Assembly (NCBI GenBank): GCA_009733715.1 | Contig: WMKJ01000098.1 | Span: forward strand, 1-48,146 | Source of the DNA: Herpomyces periplanetae | Lineage: Eukaryota; Ascomycota; Laboulbeniomycetes; Herpomycetales; Herpomycetaceae | Length of the DNA stretch: 48,146 nt | Direction of reading: 5' to 3' | In this document: piece after piece, positions 21,301 to 30,431 of the stretch | Layout of the letters: each line of letters starts with the position of its first letter | How positions within the stretch are numbered: the first letter of the stretch is position 1 | Made by a program: the position numbers and the translations under genes | Notes under the pieces: generated by a model | The model's input: the letters and a program-made list of their open reading frames with translations, nothing else | The model's database searches: none | What the model was told of the DNA's origin: nothing

Positions 21301-23099
21301 GTTTACGAGATAAATCCGTCGTTAACACACTTGATAAGCCCGTAAAATCAGCGGCAACGGCTGCCCCGAACGTAATTAATGGGATAACGGGTAGCGCTGT
21401 TGATCATACGCATGAAAAATCGGATTCTCGGAGCGCTAAAGTATTAGCTTCATTACGTGCTATTTCGAACGGGAACGATGTCAAGGAAGTCCGTTCTACG
21501 GTCGGATCGGTAGCTAGCGTTGCGGGAAAAAGCTTACGCGCTAAACAATCAGTTGGGGGCGACTCCAAAGATACTCTTAATACCACAACCACAGCGACAC
21601 ATGCGACGGGTGGCTTACGATTAATTGGCAGGCGACGGGAGCGTGGGACTACCACAACTAGTGGTGGCGTTGGCGCTGGCGCAAGTACTGGTACTAGTAG
21701 CCTTGGTGGTAGTAGTGTGAGTAACACTACATTATCTTCGGCAGGAATCCGCTCAACAGCAATGACAACGTCCACTGTTTCTACGGGTACATCATCATTT
21801 ACTACGGATGCATCAATAACTCGTGCTAGTGCGAATAGCGATACCCCATGGTCGACAAATGAATCAGCGCCATCATCTCGTAATACGAGTATCAGGGATG
21901 CTCCACGCTCATCACGAAGATCAAGTAGTGAAATGTCTCGTAGTCGGTCGTCAGATATTGGTATCGGCTTCTCTCTCACACAATCAAACGATAATCATTC
22001 CGTTTCGCGCAAATCCACTATTGAAGTTGATGCCGGTAGCATCAAACTTGAAAATTCGGTGTCACATGCAAACACGTTAACGGATATTAGCGAGGGAGGA
22101 AATCTTGAGCGAGAAAAATGTTTACCTGACGTTCCCGAAGTCATCGCCGCAAATGAACTCATGCCGACTACCACAGCTCCAGTTCAGACTAACATACGAC
22201 ACAGATCAAATTTACCTCCTCTTCCTCCTTTACCAATGTCATTAAAGCATACAGGTAACCCTGTTCCAGTTCGCAATTCCTCCGTGAATCGTTCTCCACT
22301 TGCTCGAGCTTACATAGCACGGGATATGAGAGTTATGGGACATCGGGCGAGAAAACGTCCGGTATTGAAATCACAAATATCCCATCCGTTAATGCTGATT
22401 TCAGCATCCAATGCTTTAGTGGATGGTGTGGATGTTGGTGTGGCAAGGTTAAATAGGCTAGCTATACTTGAGGAGAGAGAAGAGGGTGCCAGATCAAGTA
22501 TGGGCGTGGGCGGCGAGGGGAGAGGTGCGTGTGACTCAATATTTGGATCGGGTTCTGGATTTGAGGGGGTAGGCTTAAGTGGAGATGATACAGGGGGAGG
22601 CATTGGGAGTACGCTCAGTCGTAAGACAGCCGCTACGGTTTTCTCAACTACATCGTCATCATCTTCGTCTTCAACATCATCGTCATCGATTGTTACGGCG
22701 GGTATATCTGGGTCAAAAACTGGAAATCTTGGTGGAAGCAACATTCCAAAAGGGCGCTTACGATTTGGTTTGCGTAACGCTGGAACCGCAATCGCTGCAG
22801 CTACAAATATGAGTATAGGGCACTCGCGCAGCGGTGAAAGTTCTGGTAGCAGCAGCGGTGATAATGGTCATGGTACAGCGGGAGTGGCTAATGACTGGAT
22901 TCGAGCTCCGCGTAGATTGAGAAAAGCCACTTCTGAAGGGTGGAGTTTACATATTTTATCTCGCAAAGGGGGAAGTGGAAATGTTACAACAGCTACAACA
23001 GGCGCAACAACAATGGTGACTATGACTATGACTCGTGAAAGTGACAAGAGTTTAGAAGATATTTCAACAACAGAGGGGACAGCAGCAGCGGTAGTATGA
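18375..23099 (+). CDS. Very large Ser/Thr/Pro-rich, predicted disordered protein of unknown function
   Basis: A single 1574-codon frame from the ATG at 18375 (MLRFLPNHRKPKS). I recognise no folded domain. The first 900 residues are dominated by Ser, Thr and Pro, with homopolymer-like Ser and Thr runs and a polyproline block near 19863-19910 (PPPPPPPLPPSAPP). An acidic Asp/Gly segment lies near 21060-21150. A short charged helix-like stretch (ERAQFSQELERRRQLIRQSL) lies near 21248-21310. A Pro/basic segment (LPPLPPLPM, then ARDMRVMGHRARKRPVLK) lies near 22215-22370, and Gly/Ser-rich repeats lead to the end. Such composition is common in fungal scaffold, cell-polarity or signalling proteins with many phosphosites and SH3-binding Pro motifs, but that is inference. 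The unbroken 4.7-kb frame makes real coding likely. The coding strand is pyrimidine-rich at first and purine-richer later. Confidence 0.72.
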   Translation: MLRFLPNHRKPKSPPPPPTIHDLDLSNVLPSSDRFRTSLILPNLSARFSMLRYDIDTSSYSSASSTSASSSSSSSTTTSALISTTPLPPSPNSKFITTFSNSSSDPSPLTTSSPNSNHLPQNSPSTSPSHPAPAPAPLSDASLLSRSRPCRGNVLFGGRQKIFKISSTSNTMSSGRTLYHDDVSSLAFRRLNLPRFTSNSSPIDDRFSYPPSTSTNSLVHRHNCPKSFHESSRDHSPSSSRTPSPSPLSSSTSCATHLPTTTPSLPSDATLTNQKPSLPSSTRKLRLYDLDYLPLRSNAISRLQLPLPTANVSTNVTTISSSPCATSEVTPPQQQQPQHPPSSPSHSSLNPTISSTSSLPTSIIAAPASSSSSLLVMASQTSTSTTSATTITTTTTSSTTATLPTVSMPDSSLRSLSAASQRLFLAPTTYTLPISPPATPIVADSDNPHNVILSSIHPADRGKATATGTFSRPQQFDEAQYRLRQNLPQVKFRYDQPPPPPPPLPPSAPPSSRTSTLASTLGSRDSQSSLAYSPPLVNGSATASTVSSSSNSPNNNANSVPSSTEPFAASHPLSSSPSLSLAGKPSFSDLSTLANISPDHKPAFISLELAKRLNSLVLNKLPPVKQHPAFSSSVRASSKFKVRYATKPCPETDPTILSSACLVKTKSSVISDQHVESPPPPSPLHTTTSCTISTQNPSATSATLDSSVTATRPGALSGLVRQHLRVVSTTVSPTNPAPRSTSHTIRSDFVHDSCETLTPSCDESSNSTQRSTLPTRSTAVSLARSAATLSVAEAESSPALNDARSSLPSYGSSLLPNGWDCDDTQNDSDRTSTQSQQRRGMLRVAAGSIVGSIGCRAISDTLSRSPLPPSFDPSSTSRPSRDKFTLSQVTSSDGYVEGPDVNGDGDPGAEADVDVDGDGEDAESSRTSRATLFSTSSECLTHAKFRSLRDASPDTLLERAQFSQELERRRQLIRQSLRDKSVVNTLDKPVKSAATAAPNVINGITGSAVDHTHEKSDSRSAKVLASLRAISNGNDVKEVRSTVGSVASVAGKSLRAKQSVGGDSKDTLNTTTTATHATGGLRLIGRRRERGTTTTSGGVGAGASTGTSSLGGSSVSNTTLSSAGIRSTAMTTSTVSTGTSSFTTDASITRASANSDTPWSTNESAPSSRNTSIRDAPRSSRRSSSEMSRSRSSDIGIGFSLTQSNDNHSVSRKSTIEVDAGSIKLENSVSHANTLTDISEGGNLEREKCLPDVPEVIAANELMPTTTAPVQTNIRHRSNLPPLPPLPMSLKHTGNPVPVRNSSVNRSPLARAYIARDMRVMGHRARKRPVLKSQISHPLMLISASNALVDGVDVGVARLNRLAILEEREEGARSSMGVGGEGRGACDSIFGSGSGFEGVGLSGDDTGGGIGSTLSRKTAATVFSTTSSSSSSSTSSSSIVTAGISGSKTGNLGGSNIPKGRLRFGLRNAGTAIAAATNMSIGHSRSGESSGSSSGDNGHGTAGVANDWIRAPRRLRKATSEGWSLHILSRKGGSGNVTTATTGATTMVTMTMTRESDKSLEDISTTEGTAAAVV

Positions 23100-25391
23100 T
23101 ATGGGTATTTTTGTTAGCGCCTACATTTCGAGTCGCACAATCTGGGGCTCGAGTATGTGTACCGAAGACGAATTTTTAATAACCACGATATAAAATTGTG
23201 GAAGAAGTACGGGTAAGTTTAGATTACATGCTAGTTTGAGGTAGCGCAATTTCTGACGATGAGAGTGTGCACAAGCAGAACAGGTAAACGTGTGCTTCAT
23301 TAAAACAATCCGGGTGCTATGGAGTAGTTACACTGCCGTGTACCTTATCTCGTGGATTTTGTTTCATTCGTTTGCATCTGATGTTGAAATGATCTGAGAA
23401 GAAGCAAAGTTTACGCATAGCGAAGGTGTATACTTGTTTATTAATGTGGCATTTGGGGGCGGCAATGCATGCGTGTGTGTGCATGCGTATATGTATCGTG
23501 GTGACAACGATCGCCCTGAAACTCGCTTCCACTTGGGTAGGTTAATGACTAGAGATCCGGGCCGAAATTACCATGATTGTACCGAGTCTCGCGAATATGC
23601 TGCCGGTTTTGCTATCGGACCGAAATGGCGTTGAGCAAGGGAAGGTGACAGCAATAATCGACATCGTGTACATTGTGGTGTGGGATGTGGAGGGATGCTT
23701 TGAACTTTAACGTGTTTCGCACTCCAACCTGTCGCCGGAATTTTGGGGGATAACCACCGGGTTGATGGCCTGCTTCTTTACCGACAATTCAGGTTAATTT
23801 GGTAAGGAGAGAGTCAAACGAAGTGAACGGGTTATTAACAAGAATGATATGGTAAAGCGTTTGGTTTATCTGATATATGCAGGGCATTTTTTCTTGGATG
23901 TGCGTGCATATGAATATTTGTATATATCATGCACAGGTTAAAACCAATTGCGCGGAAGATTGTTACAGGGAAACCAGACAGGTTCTATTTGATTTGGATC
24001 ACGAGTATCTCAGGGCCATAGCGTGATTTAAATTGGTGATTGAACTCTCTGGTGCGCAGGTTACATTGTCGCCATGGTTCCCCTTGATCGTTGCAAGAAA
24101 CTTGTTAGTAAGGAAGGATAACGGGAGAAGGGAGCTTGCAATGTTTTTCATACGCTACATTCGAGTGGCACACCCTGAACCAACAGAATGATCCTTGTAT
24201 CTTGACTGAATTTATGATCATTATCCCTTGTAATTTTATTTTCATACGTGGTCGCATTAACGCATTCATGAACCACCTTCATCTAAGCCCGCGCGGGCTC
24301 TCATGTTTTACAGTGTGTGTGTGCGTGCGTGCGGCTATTTTGATGTTAAAAATTTTGATTTGATGAGTTGGCTGAAGGTTTATTCGTGTAGAAGCCAAGG
24401 GGGGGTGGGTGAGGCACTATCACTCGATTATCGTGTATAAATTACGTTGGAAATGTGTTCGGATTTGATTACATTGTATTGGTATGTTAGTCATTAACAG
24501 TTTATTCATCAGCTGAATTCTGAAAGTCTACATGTATGCGTACATTAAATTGGAGTACTGTGCAGGTATTAGTTTCAGTTTGATTGACGAGTTAGTTGAG
24601 TATGGAGCGTTTGATTAGCCATGGCGCATGTAACGAGTAGAAAGAACGTGAGAAATATGCACGTACACGCCAGTTAGTGTAAGATTCAAAGCGTGGTAAA
24701 ATGAAGGAAGAAGGAGACATGGCATTATGCAGTGTAGGATTAAATTAATTGAATTTCGTTTGTGGGGCAAAATATATATACACAATATTGTGATGACAGT
24801 GGCGAGCACATGTTTTAGTGTACACGCTGGAGGTAAATGTGTGTTCAAAGATGCATTAACTGTCATATACATTAAGTAAATTATCTCATTAACTGTCAAC
24901 ATTGGCAAAGTAATGGCAACACAATTGTAATATATTTACACAGGTGACAGTGTGAGGTCGAGCGCGAAAGTTAATTGGGTTATAAGCGTATGGTTGGTTA
25001 AGGTAAGTTAATTGTAAGGGCTAGCACAGTCGGGCGGGTAACGTCAAGACAAGAATTGGGCGTAATATTAATGTACTGGGCTACACGCACATGTTACCGT
25101 GAACATAGTTATAAAATTATGTTCACACCGTAGTCCTACGTGAACAATACCGTGTAAATGCACAAAATTGTCTTAAACACGCGCCCACATGGTGATGTTA
25201 GTGGGATTAACCTTGATAATTTTGCCCAAAAGCGAACCCCTCAGCCAAACAATTAGCCACGTGATGAGGCGAGTAAGGTGTAGTGAAGGAAGCACGTGAA
25301 GATGGGAAAGAGGATTGATGAAGGGGTAGTGAAGCGAGTAAAATACGAGAATACTCAGTGAAGGGAGCAAGAAAGACGAAATTTTTTTAGT
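23100..25391. promoter_or_regulatory. Long intergenic region upstream of NCA2
   Basis: 2.3 kb without a convincing gene. It holds short TG/TATA runs (for example near 23475 and 24315), a 9-bp inverted repeat at 25099-25126, and short frames with no family resemblance (23434-23634, 24615-24908). TTTTTTTAG immediately before the NCA2 ATG resembles a 3' splice site, so part of this region may be a 5' UTR intron. Confidence 0.4.
25099..25126. repeat. 9-bp inverted repeat GTGAACATA / TATGTTCAC
   Basis: GTGAACATA at 25099-25107 and its exact reverse complement at 25118-25126 are separated by 10 bases. A further GTGAACA copy follows near 25140. It lies about 265 bp upstream of the NCA2 start and could be a dimeric factor site or a hairpin. 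Confidence 0.45.
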
Positions 25392-27821
25392 ATGTCTTTA
25401 GTTGAAGAATATGTTGAACGATTTGACGTAAAATTTTTGGGGATACACGAACAGATTAATCGACAACATCTAGTTGGCGAGTATGGAGAATTTGATGGGC
25501 AAAGATGGAAAAAATTGAATAGTTTGCTGAGCAGAATAAGCGTGAGAAGACTAAACGAGAAAACGGTGTTGAGTTTACGCAAAACTTTAACAGAGAATAA
25601 TTCAAGATTACGAAGAGCAGGGGCTGATGATAATGCGGAAGATATTTTGGAGTGGCTATGTATAGCAAAAGCGGCGACCGTTACGTTGGCATTGTGTATG
25701 AACGTTCTGTTGGACGTTAGTATTTCGGTATCTGAGCAAATAACATTTTACGATGGAGTTCTCATGAGTAAAAGGTTAACATTGTTTTACGTGGTGCAAT
25801 TGCTTCCGGGACGAGTCTATCGATGGTGGAATGATATATGTCGAGAGATTGGTGCCCGATGTTTAGAACTTTTAACGCTGAATCAAACTGAGGGCAATAT
25901 ACGGATTGGGGAACAAGATATTGGGAGTAGGGATGGAGAAATTTACGGAGCAAGAAGGGGCAAATGGGATGCGCGAAAGCAATTAAATGGACCAGAACGA
26001 GTACGAGGCAAGATTAAACAAGGTTGCTTAACGGGTGTAGGGAAAATTTACCAATGGACACGGTTAGTGTGGCGATCGTGGAAGCAATATATTAGATTAG
26101 CGGGTCGACTTTTACATGTTCAGGCAACACGACGATTATGTACATGGCACGATTTGTTAACACGACCGTATCGGGTTACGCGATTGGAAGCGATACATCG
26201 ACGTAAAAAACTTGAAAAGTTTAAATATATTAATGCAACGGCATTAGCAGTGTTGCACAATCTGGGAGGAGAATATGAAAAAGGATTCCCTTTTGATATA
26301 ACAGAAGGTCAAAAGTTCAAATCAATAAATCTGGCACGGCACACAGTAGGATTGCTAGCGAGCGTGGAGGTAACATTGCTAACATGTATAAACAGTGATA
26401 AAAAGGATTATTCAAGGGTCAATGAGGGTTATAAAAGTGAAGCAACTGGCATGAATTGGGATGGGGACGGTGATATGCAATTTGATAGTATATTCGAAGA
26501 AAATTTAAGAGAAAATGCGTATGCACGATACATTTTTCAACAAAGCAATTGGAACGGGGGCGGAGATGAGGATGTTAATAATGAATGCTACGATGTCGCA
26601 GGCGTAGTTACACGGGACGAAGCGGGTAAGCAATTATCACGAGTAATTGGACAAGTTATTCCAGCGTATCGAATTTTCGCGGAACAATTAATACGCAAAA
26701 TGGGAGAACCAACAGGTCTAACAAAATGGTGGATGAGAATATTAATGGGTAGCATAACAATGTTTAGCACTATACGATTTTATACACGAGAAAGTGAAGG
26801 TATAGTGAGGTGGGCTAGTGAAACAGTCGAAACTATTATGAACTTTGGATTCAACTGGATAATCACACCCATTAAAAAAATTTTATACACTATTCGTCAT
26901 AATGAAAACAGCGAAATTAGCATGATCACCAAGTATAGCTTGCAAACGGATCGAAATAGTTTGGAACGGATGGTAATGGACTTTGTAGTTGACAAGGGAG
27001 AAAGTATTCGCAAAGTCGTGCCCAACATACAAGATGCACAATACGAAAAGTCCAATGAATTAACAAGTTATACAAATTACAATGATATACGCAAAGCAGT
27101 GCGAGAAGGTGATATAACACCTGTATTAATGGTATACGAACGAGATTTACGCTCTCCCCTACGTGGGGCATTACTGGGTGATTTAGTACGAGCATTACTT
27201 ATACTGATCCAGAAAACCAAAGTTGACGTAGACACCGCCGTTGGAGGCATTGACAATTTACTGCGAAGTCAAGAATTAGTATTTGGCTTTGTAGGTCTTA
27301 CACCAGGACTACTAATATGCTTTGCCCTGTGGAAATGGATATACAGCACTAATCGCCTCCACCGCGGTTCTCGCATCGCATCCAGTAAAGGAGTTTTTAT
27401 TCGCGAACTTCGCAACATCGATCGAGTGTTGACACAAACTATACAGTTATCACCCCGGCAACCACCCGTCTCCCAGCTACCGGAAAACCCCGCTGTGCCA
27501 CAGCATACACAGCCACTCGCGCCTCGCGCAGCACCGCCTCCACCGCCACTACTCCCTCCCCGTTGCCCTGGTTACCTTTCGTTTACGGATCATGGTCGCA
27601 TTATTTGTTCTGTGCATCTTCTTCGTTTACATGTTTGTAATAAGAATACTTTGTCTTCTTTGTTTCTTGCTTCGGGAACGGGCTGGCGTGCAAAGTATGC
27701 TGCAAGTGTCCAACGGGATCTACTCCAGGATCTCAATGATCTCTTGAACTTTAATGCTACTCTTCCCGCTTTAAATGCTGTGGTGTGTCGTTTACGTTGG
27801 GCTTATGCTCAATGGTTCTAG
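25392..27821 (+). CDS. NCA2: Nca2-like mitochondrial protein (ATP synthase expression factor family)
   Basis: Nca2 proteins are mitochondrial membrane proteins. Yeast NCA2 acts with NCA3 in expression of mitochondrial ATP synthase subunits 6 and 8. The 809-residue product matches the family best near its C-terminus: RSPLRGALLGDLVRALLI, then QKTKVDVDTAVGGIDNLLRSQELVFGFVGLTPG, running into a membrane segment (about residues 630-655). A second membrane-like segment is near 450 (ILMGSITMFSTIRFY). After RELRNIDRVL a Pro-rich insertion (about residues 695-725, ending APPPPPLLPP) separates the last conserved block, which ends with RLRWAYAQWF. The start ATG at 25392 is the first in frame. The gene is convergent with Lunapark, with only about 100 bp between their stops. 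Confidence 0.85.
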   Translation: MSLVEEYVERFDVKFLGIHEQINRQHLVGEYGEFDGQRWKKLNSLLSRISVRRLNEKTVLSLRKTLTENNSRLRRAGADDNAEDILEWLCIAKAATVTLALCMNVLLDVSISVSEQITFYDGVLMSKRLTLFYVVQLLPGRVYRWWNDICREIGARCLELLTLNQTEGNIRIGEQDIGSRDGEIYGARRGKWDARKQLNGPERVRGKIKQGCLTGVGKIYQWTRLVWRSWKQYIRLAGRLLHVQATRRLCTWHDLLTRPYRVTRLEAIHRRKKLEKFKYINATALAVLHNLGGEYEKGFPFDITEGQKFKSINLARHTVGLLASVEVTLLTCINSDKKDYSRVNEGYKSEATGMNWDGDGDMQFDSIFEENLRENAYARYIFQQSNWNGGGDEDVNNECYDVAGVVTRDEAGKQLSRVIGQVIPAYRIFAEQLIRKMGEPTGLTKWWMRILMGSITMFSTIRFYTRESEGIVRWASETVETIMNFGFNWIITPIKKILYTIRHNENSEISMITKYSLQTDRNSLERMVMDFVVDKGESIRKVVPNIQDAQYEKSNELTSYTNYNDIRKAVREGDITPVLMVYERDLRSPLRGALLGDLVRALLILIQKTKVDVDTAVGGIDNLLRSQELVFGFVGLTPGLLICFALWKWIYSTNRLHRGSRIASSKGVFIRELRNIDRVLTQTIQLSPRQPPVSQLPENPAVPQHTQPLAPRAAPPPPPLLPPRCPGYLSFTDHGRIICSVHLLRLHVCNKNTLSSLFLASGTGWRAKYAASVQRDLLQDLNDLLNFNATLPALNAVVCRLRWAYAQWF

Positions 27822-27924
27822 TCTTCAATCTATTTTTTACTTAATGTTCATTTAATTATGCTATAGCACGCTGCGCTGCTTTTTGCTTTTATTTCCTATA
27901 CTATGTGCTGTTCCTTGATTTATT

Positions 27925-29440
27925 TTATCTACGCCTTCGACGCCCTCCACTACCTTTCCCACCCTTCTTCCATTTACTGATTCTTTCTTGCCCCTTCTCA
28001 TTTACTTCTTCCTTATCCATTGGTTCATTCACTTCCTTTTCCCTTTCCCATTCTCCCATTTGTTCATCTTCTTCCATCTCTTCTTCCTTTTCCAACGTTT
28101 CATCCACTTCCTCTTCCTTTATTAAAATCTTCTCTTCTTCCTCCCCCTCGTCCCTTTCACTCTCTACACTATTTCTTGATATTATATCTTCCTCTTCTCC
28201 CCTCCCTTCCATCATCATCTTGGTTCCCCTTAATTCGGCTATTAGAGTCTCACTCGTCTTCACTACCCCATTCCACGCTTTACACTCCCGGCACCTCCAT
28301 CGTCCCACATCTTCCAATTGCCTTGTTCCCGGTGGCGCCTGACCGTTAACTAATCGACATTCTTCGCATATTAGTGCGTATCGATATCTTGGTAATGTTT
28401 CATCTTCTCCTAATAATGCATCAAATAATCTATCGTACCATCGTGGTTCCGCGTAAAATTCATTCTCTCCGCCCCACCCAACCCAATTCGGTGATCCAGA
28501 AAATGCATTAGGCGCAAACTCCTCTGTAATCTCTATCGTATCCCGCTCCATGTCCGTCCCGGGTTCACCGTGCTGTGATATCACCCTTTCTCCATAAGCG
28601 CCCATCGACGCATCATAATCTGTTGTGTACTGAATATTCGCTGTTAACGGCGGGGGAATTCCCGTCCGTCTCTCCCAATCTTTATTTTCCCCCTTCGATC
28701 CAACTTTCTGTATTCCTTTTCTTTGTTTTTCCCTCTTTTCACTAGCCTCATCTTCCGAAACATCTGCTCCATACTTTTCAAGAAGTTTCTTCGCTGTATT
28801 ATAACTGGCTTCTTGCTTGATAGCTTCAATCGTATTGTTGCGCTCCTTCTCTAACTCTTCTAACTGACTTTCCGCTTTATTTATACGATAAGTATAAATT
28901 GCTGCAACCGTTCTTCGTAATATGTATATTCTACCATAAACTCGCATCATAATAATATTAGTTCTCTAAATCTCTATCTTTCTCAATCTATATCTTTCAC
29001 TTACACTAACGGTGTCACCAGTATTCCTACACATTGTCCAATTCGAGCATTGTGTACCCCAACTGCAAACAAAATCACCATAGTGTATAAAAGCCAAAAG
29101 CAAGTTCCGTATAACAAGATTGATATCTTTAACTTTCGTGCTTGCTTACGCAATAAGTTATTGCGATTGGAGAGTTTGCCAATTTTATTCGTTACACTCG
29201 ATAATGACTTCTCATATTTGGCCACTGGCCCACCCTCATTCTATCAACACCATCGAGTAAACGCGTTAGCCTGTAGTCTATATTTAATATTCACCGCTGC
29301 ACCAAATCCATTCCGTTCATATGAATACAGTCAAACTTAATACTATCATCATGTAATAATACATTTTGTTTTCCTCAACTGTCCTGACGGTCTTTCTAAT
29401 AAATCGAACTTACCCGTTTCCACAATCCAAAGAGAACCAT
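27925..29440 (-). CDS. LNP1: Lunapark-family ER junction protein, three exons
   Basis: Lunapark stabilises three-way junctions of the tubular ER. In transcription order the exons are 29414-29440, 29005-29240 and 27925-28930 (422 residues). Donors are GTAAGT in both cases; the acceptors are GATAG and GGTAG, with branch GGCTAACG in intron 1, and phases match throughout. Exon 1 encodes just nine residues (MVLFGLWKR). Exon 2 carries YEKSLSSVTNKIGKLSNR and the first membrane hairpin (CFWLLYTMVILFAVGV). The exon 2-3 join restores TPLVIYILRRTV, as expected for the second membrane segment. A coiled coil and the YNTAKKLLEKYG motif follow. The C-terminal zinc ribbon has the four Cys of ALICEECRLVNG and RWRCRECKAWNG, preceded by DRLFDALLGEDE. 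The tail is highly acidic and ends in a short Arg run. Confidence 0.9.
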
Positions 29441-30431
29441 TTGAACGTATCCCAAGCTCTTTAGAGTAACTATTTCTACTTTTTCACTTCGACGGTAGCT
29501 TCCACCTATAATCGTACACTACATCATGTTAACCCATTTTCATCACTCAAGTATTAAGTTAAGGTTGTCATGTATTGTATAAGATACTTACACCGCCGTT
29601 ACTGCTGCCGCTACAACCACGTCAAAAACAATCCCACTAAAACTATAATCATAAATCTGCCCTCCCTCCAAAATCCGCAATGAATTATCCCCCCCCACGA
29701 GAAATTGTATCGTAAAACTTTTCCCGACCTTTTCAATCTGGTTTCTGCGCGCTCCCTCAAATCTTCTTCTCATCCGCCCCGTCCGCCCAGTGCTTACTCA
29801 TCCTGCAATCCGGATAATTGTAAATCCATGCCCAACTACAGCTGCCGAAATGTTGTTGATACCGGTACCTATGTTGATTGTATAGATAGAGGTGTATATA
29901 TGTGTAAATGCCTTTGTGCATGGTTCTCTTATGTCCAAACTACTCTTCATTCGCCAACAAATCCCCGATATTTATGCAACTAATCTTGCCGAATCCACCC
30001 GTATAACACCTCCCTAGTCGTTTACCATTTGCTAATATTTTTCAATCTGCCCTCCCCTCATCCAATCACGTGATACTCACACTCCATCCTGTGTCACGAT
30101 CTTCGGCTTTAAGTTAACTCTAAAAGGGTTGATTGTAACGCGTAAATTATGTAAAATCTTCCAAATTGTTTTACACTTCATTAATCTCTTCATTTGTTTT
30201 TACACGTTTAAAGTATCGTGTAAGATAATCTTCTGATTTTCTTTGAAGGTGTATAGTTTCACCTCAATTATTACTTTTCAATACTTTATGCCAGTCTTAG
30301 AGTATTTCTCACTCTATTAAACCATAAAATTTCTATTATCTGGTCTGTCGGTGTATTTGATTCCATTAAATTATTGTTAGGTTTTCTCGTACGTCCACTC
30401 TTTTCATTTCTCGCTTTAACGCGGTGAGAAT
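29441..30431. promoter_or_regulatory. Divergent intergenic region (LNP1 / golgin)
   Basis: About 1 kb of AT-rich DNA that must contain both promoters. Short frames (29588-29773 on -, 29705-29983 on +) have no recognisable content. Confidence 0.4.
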
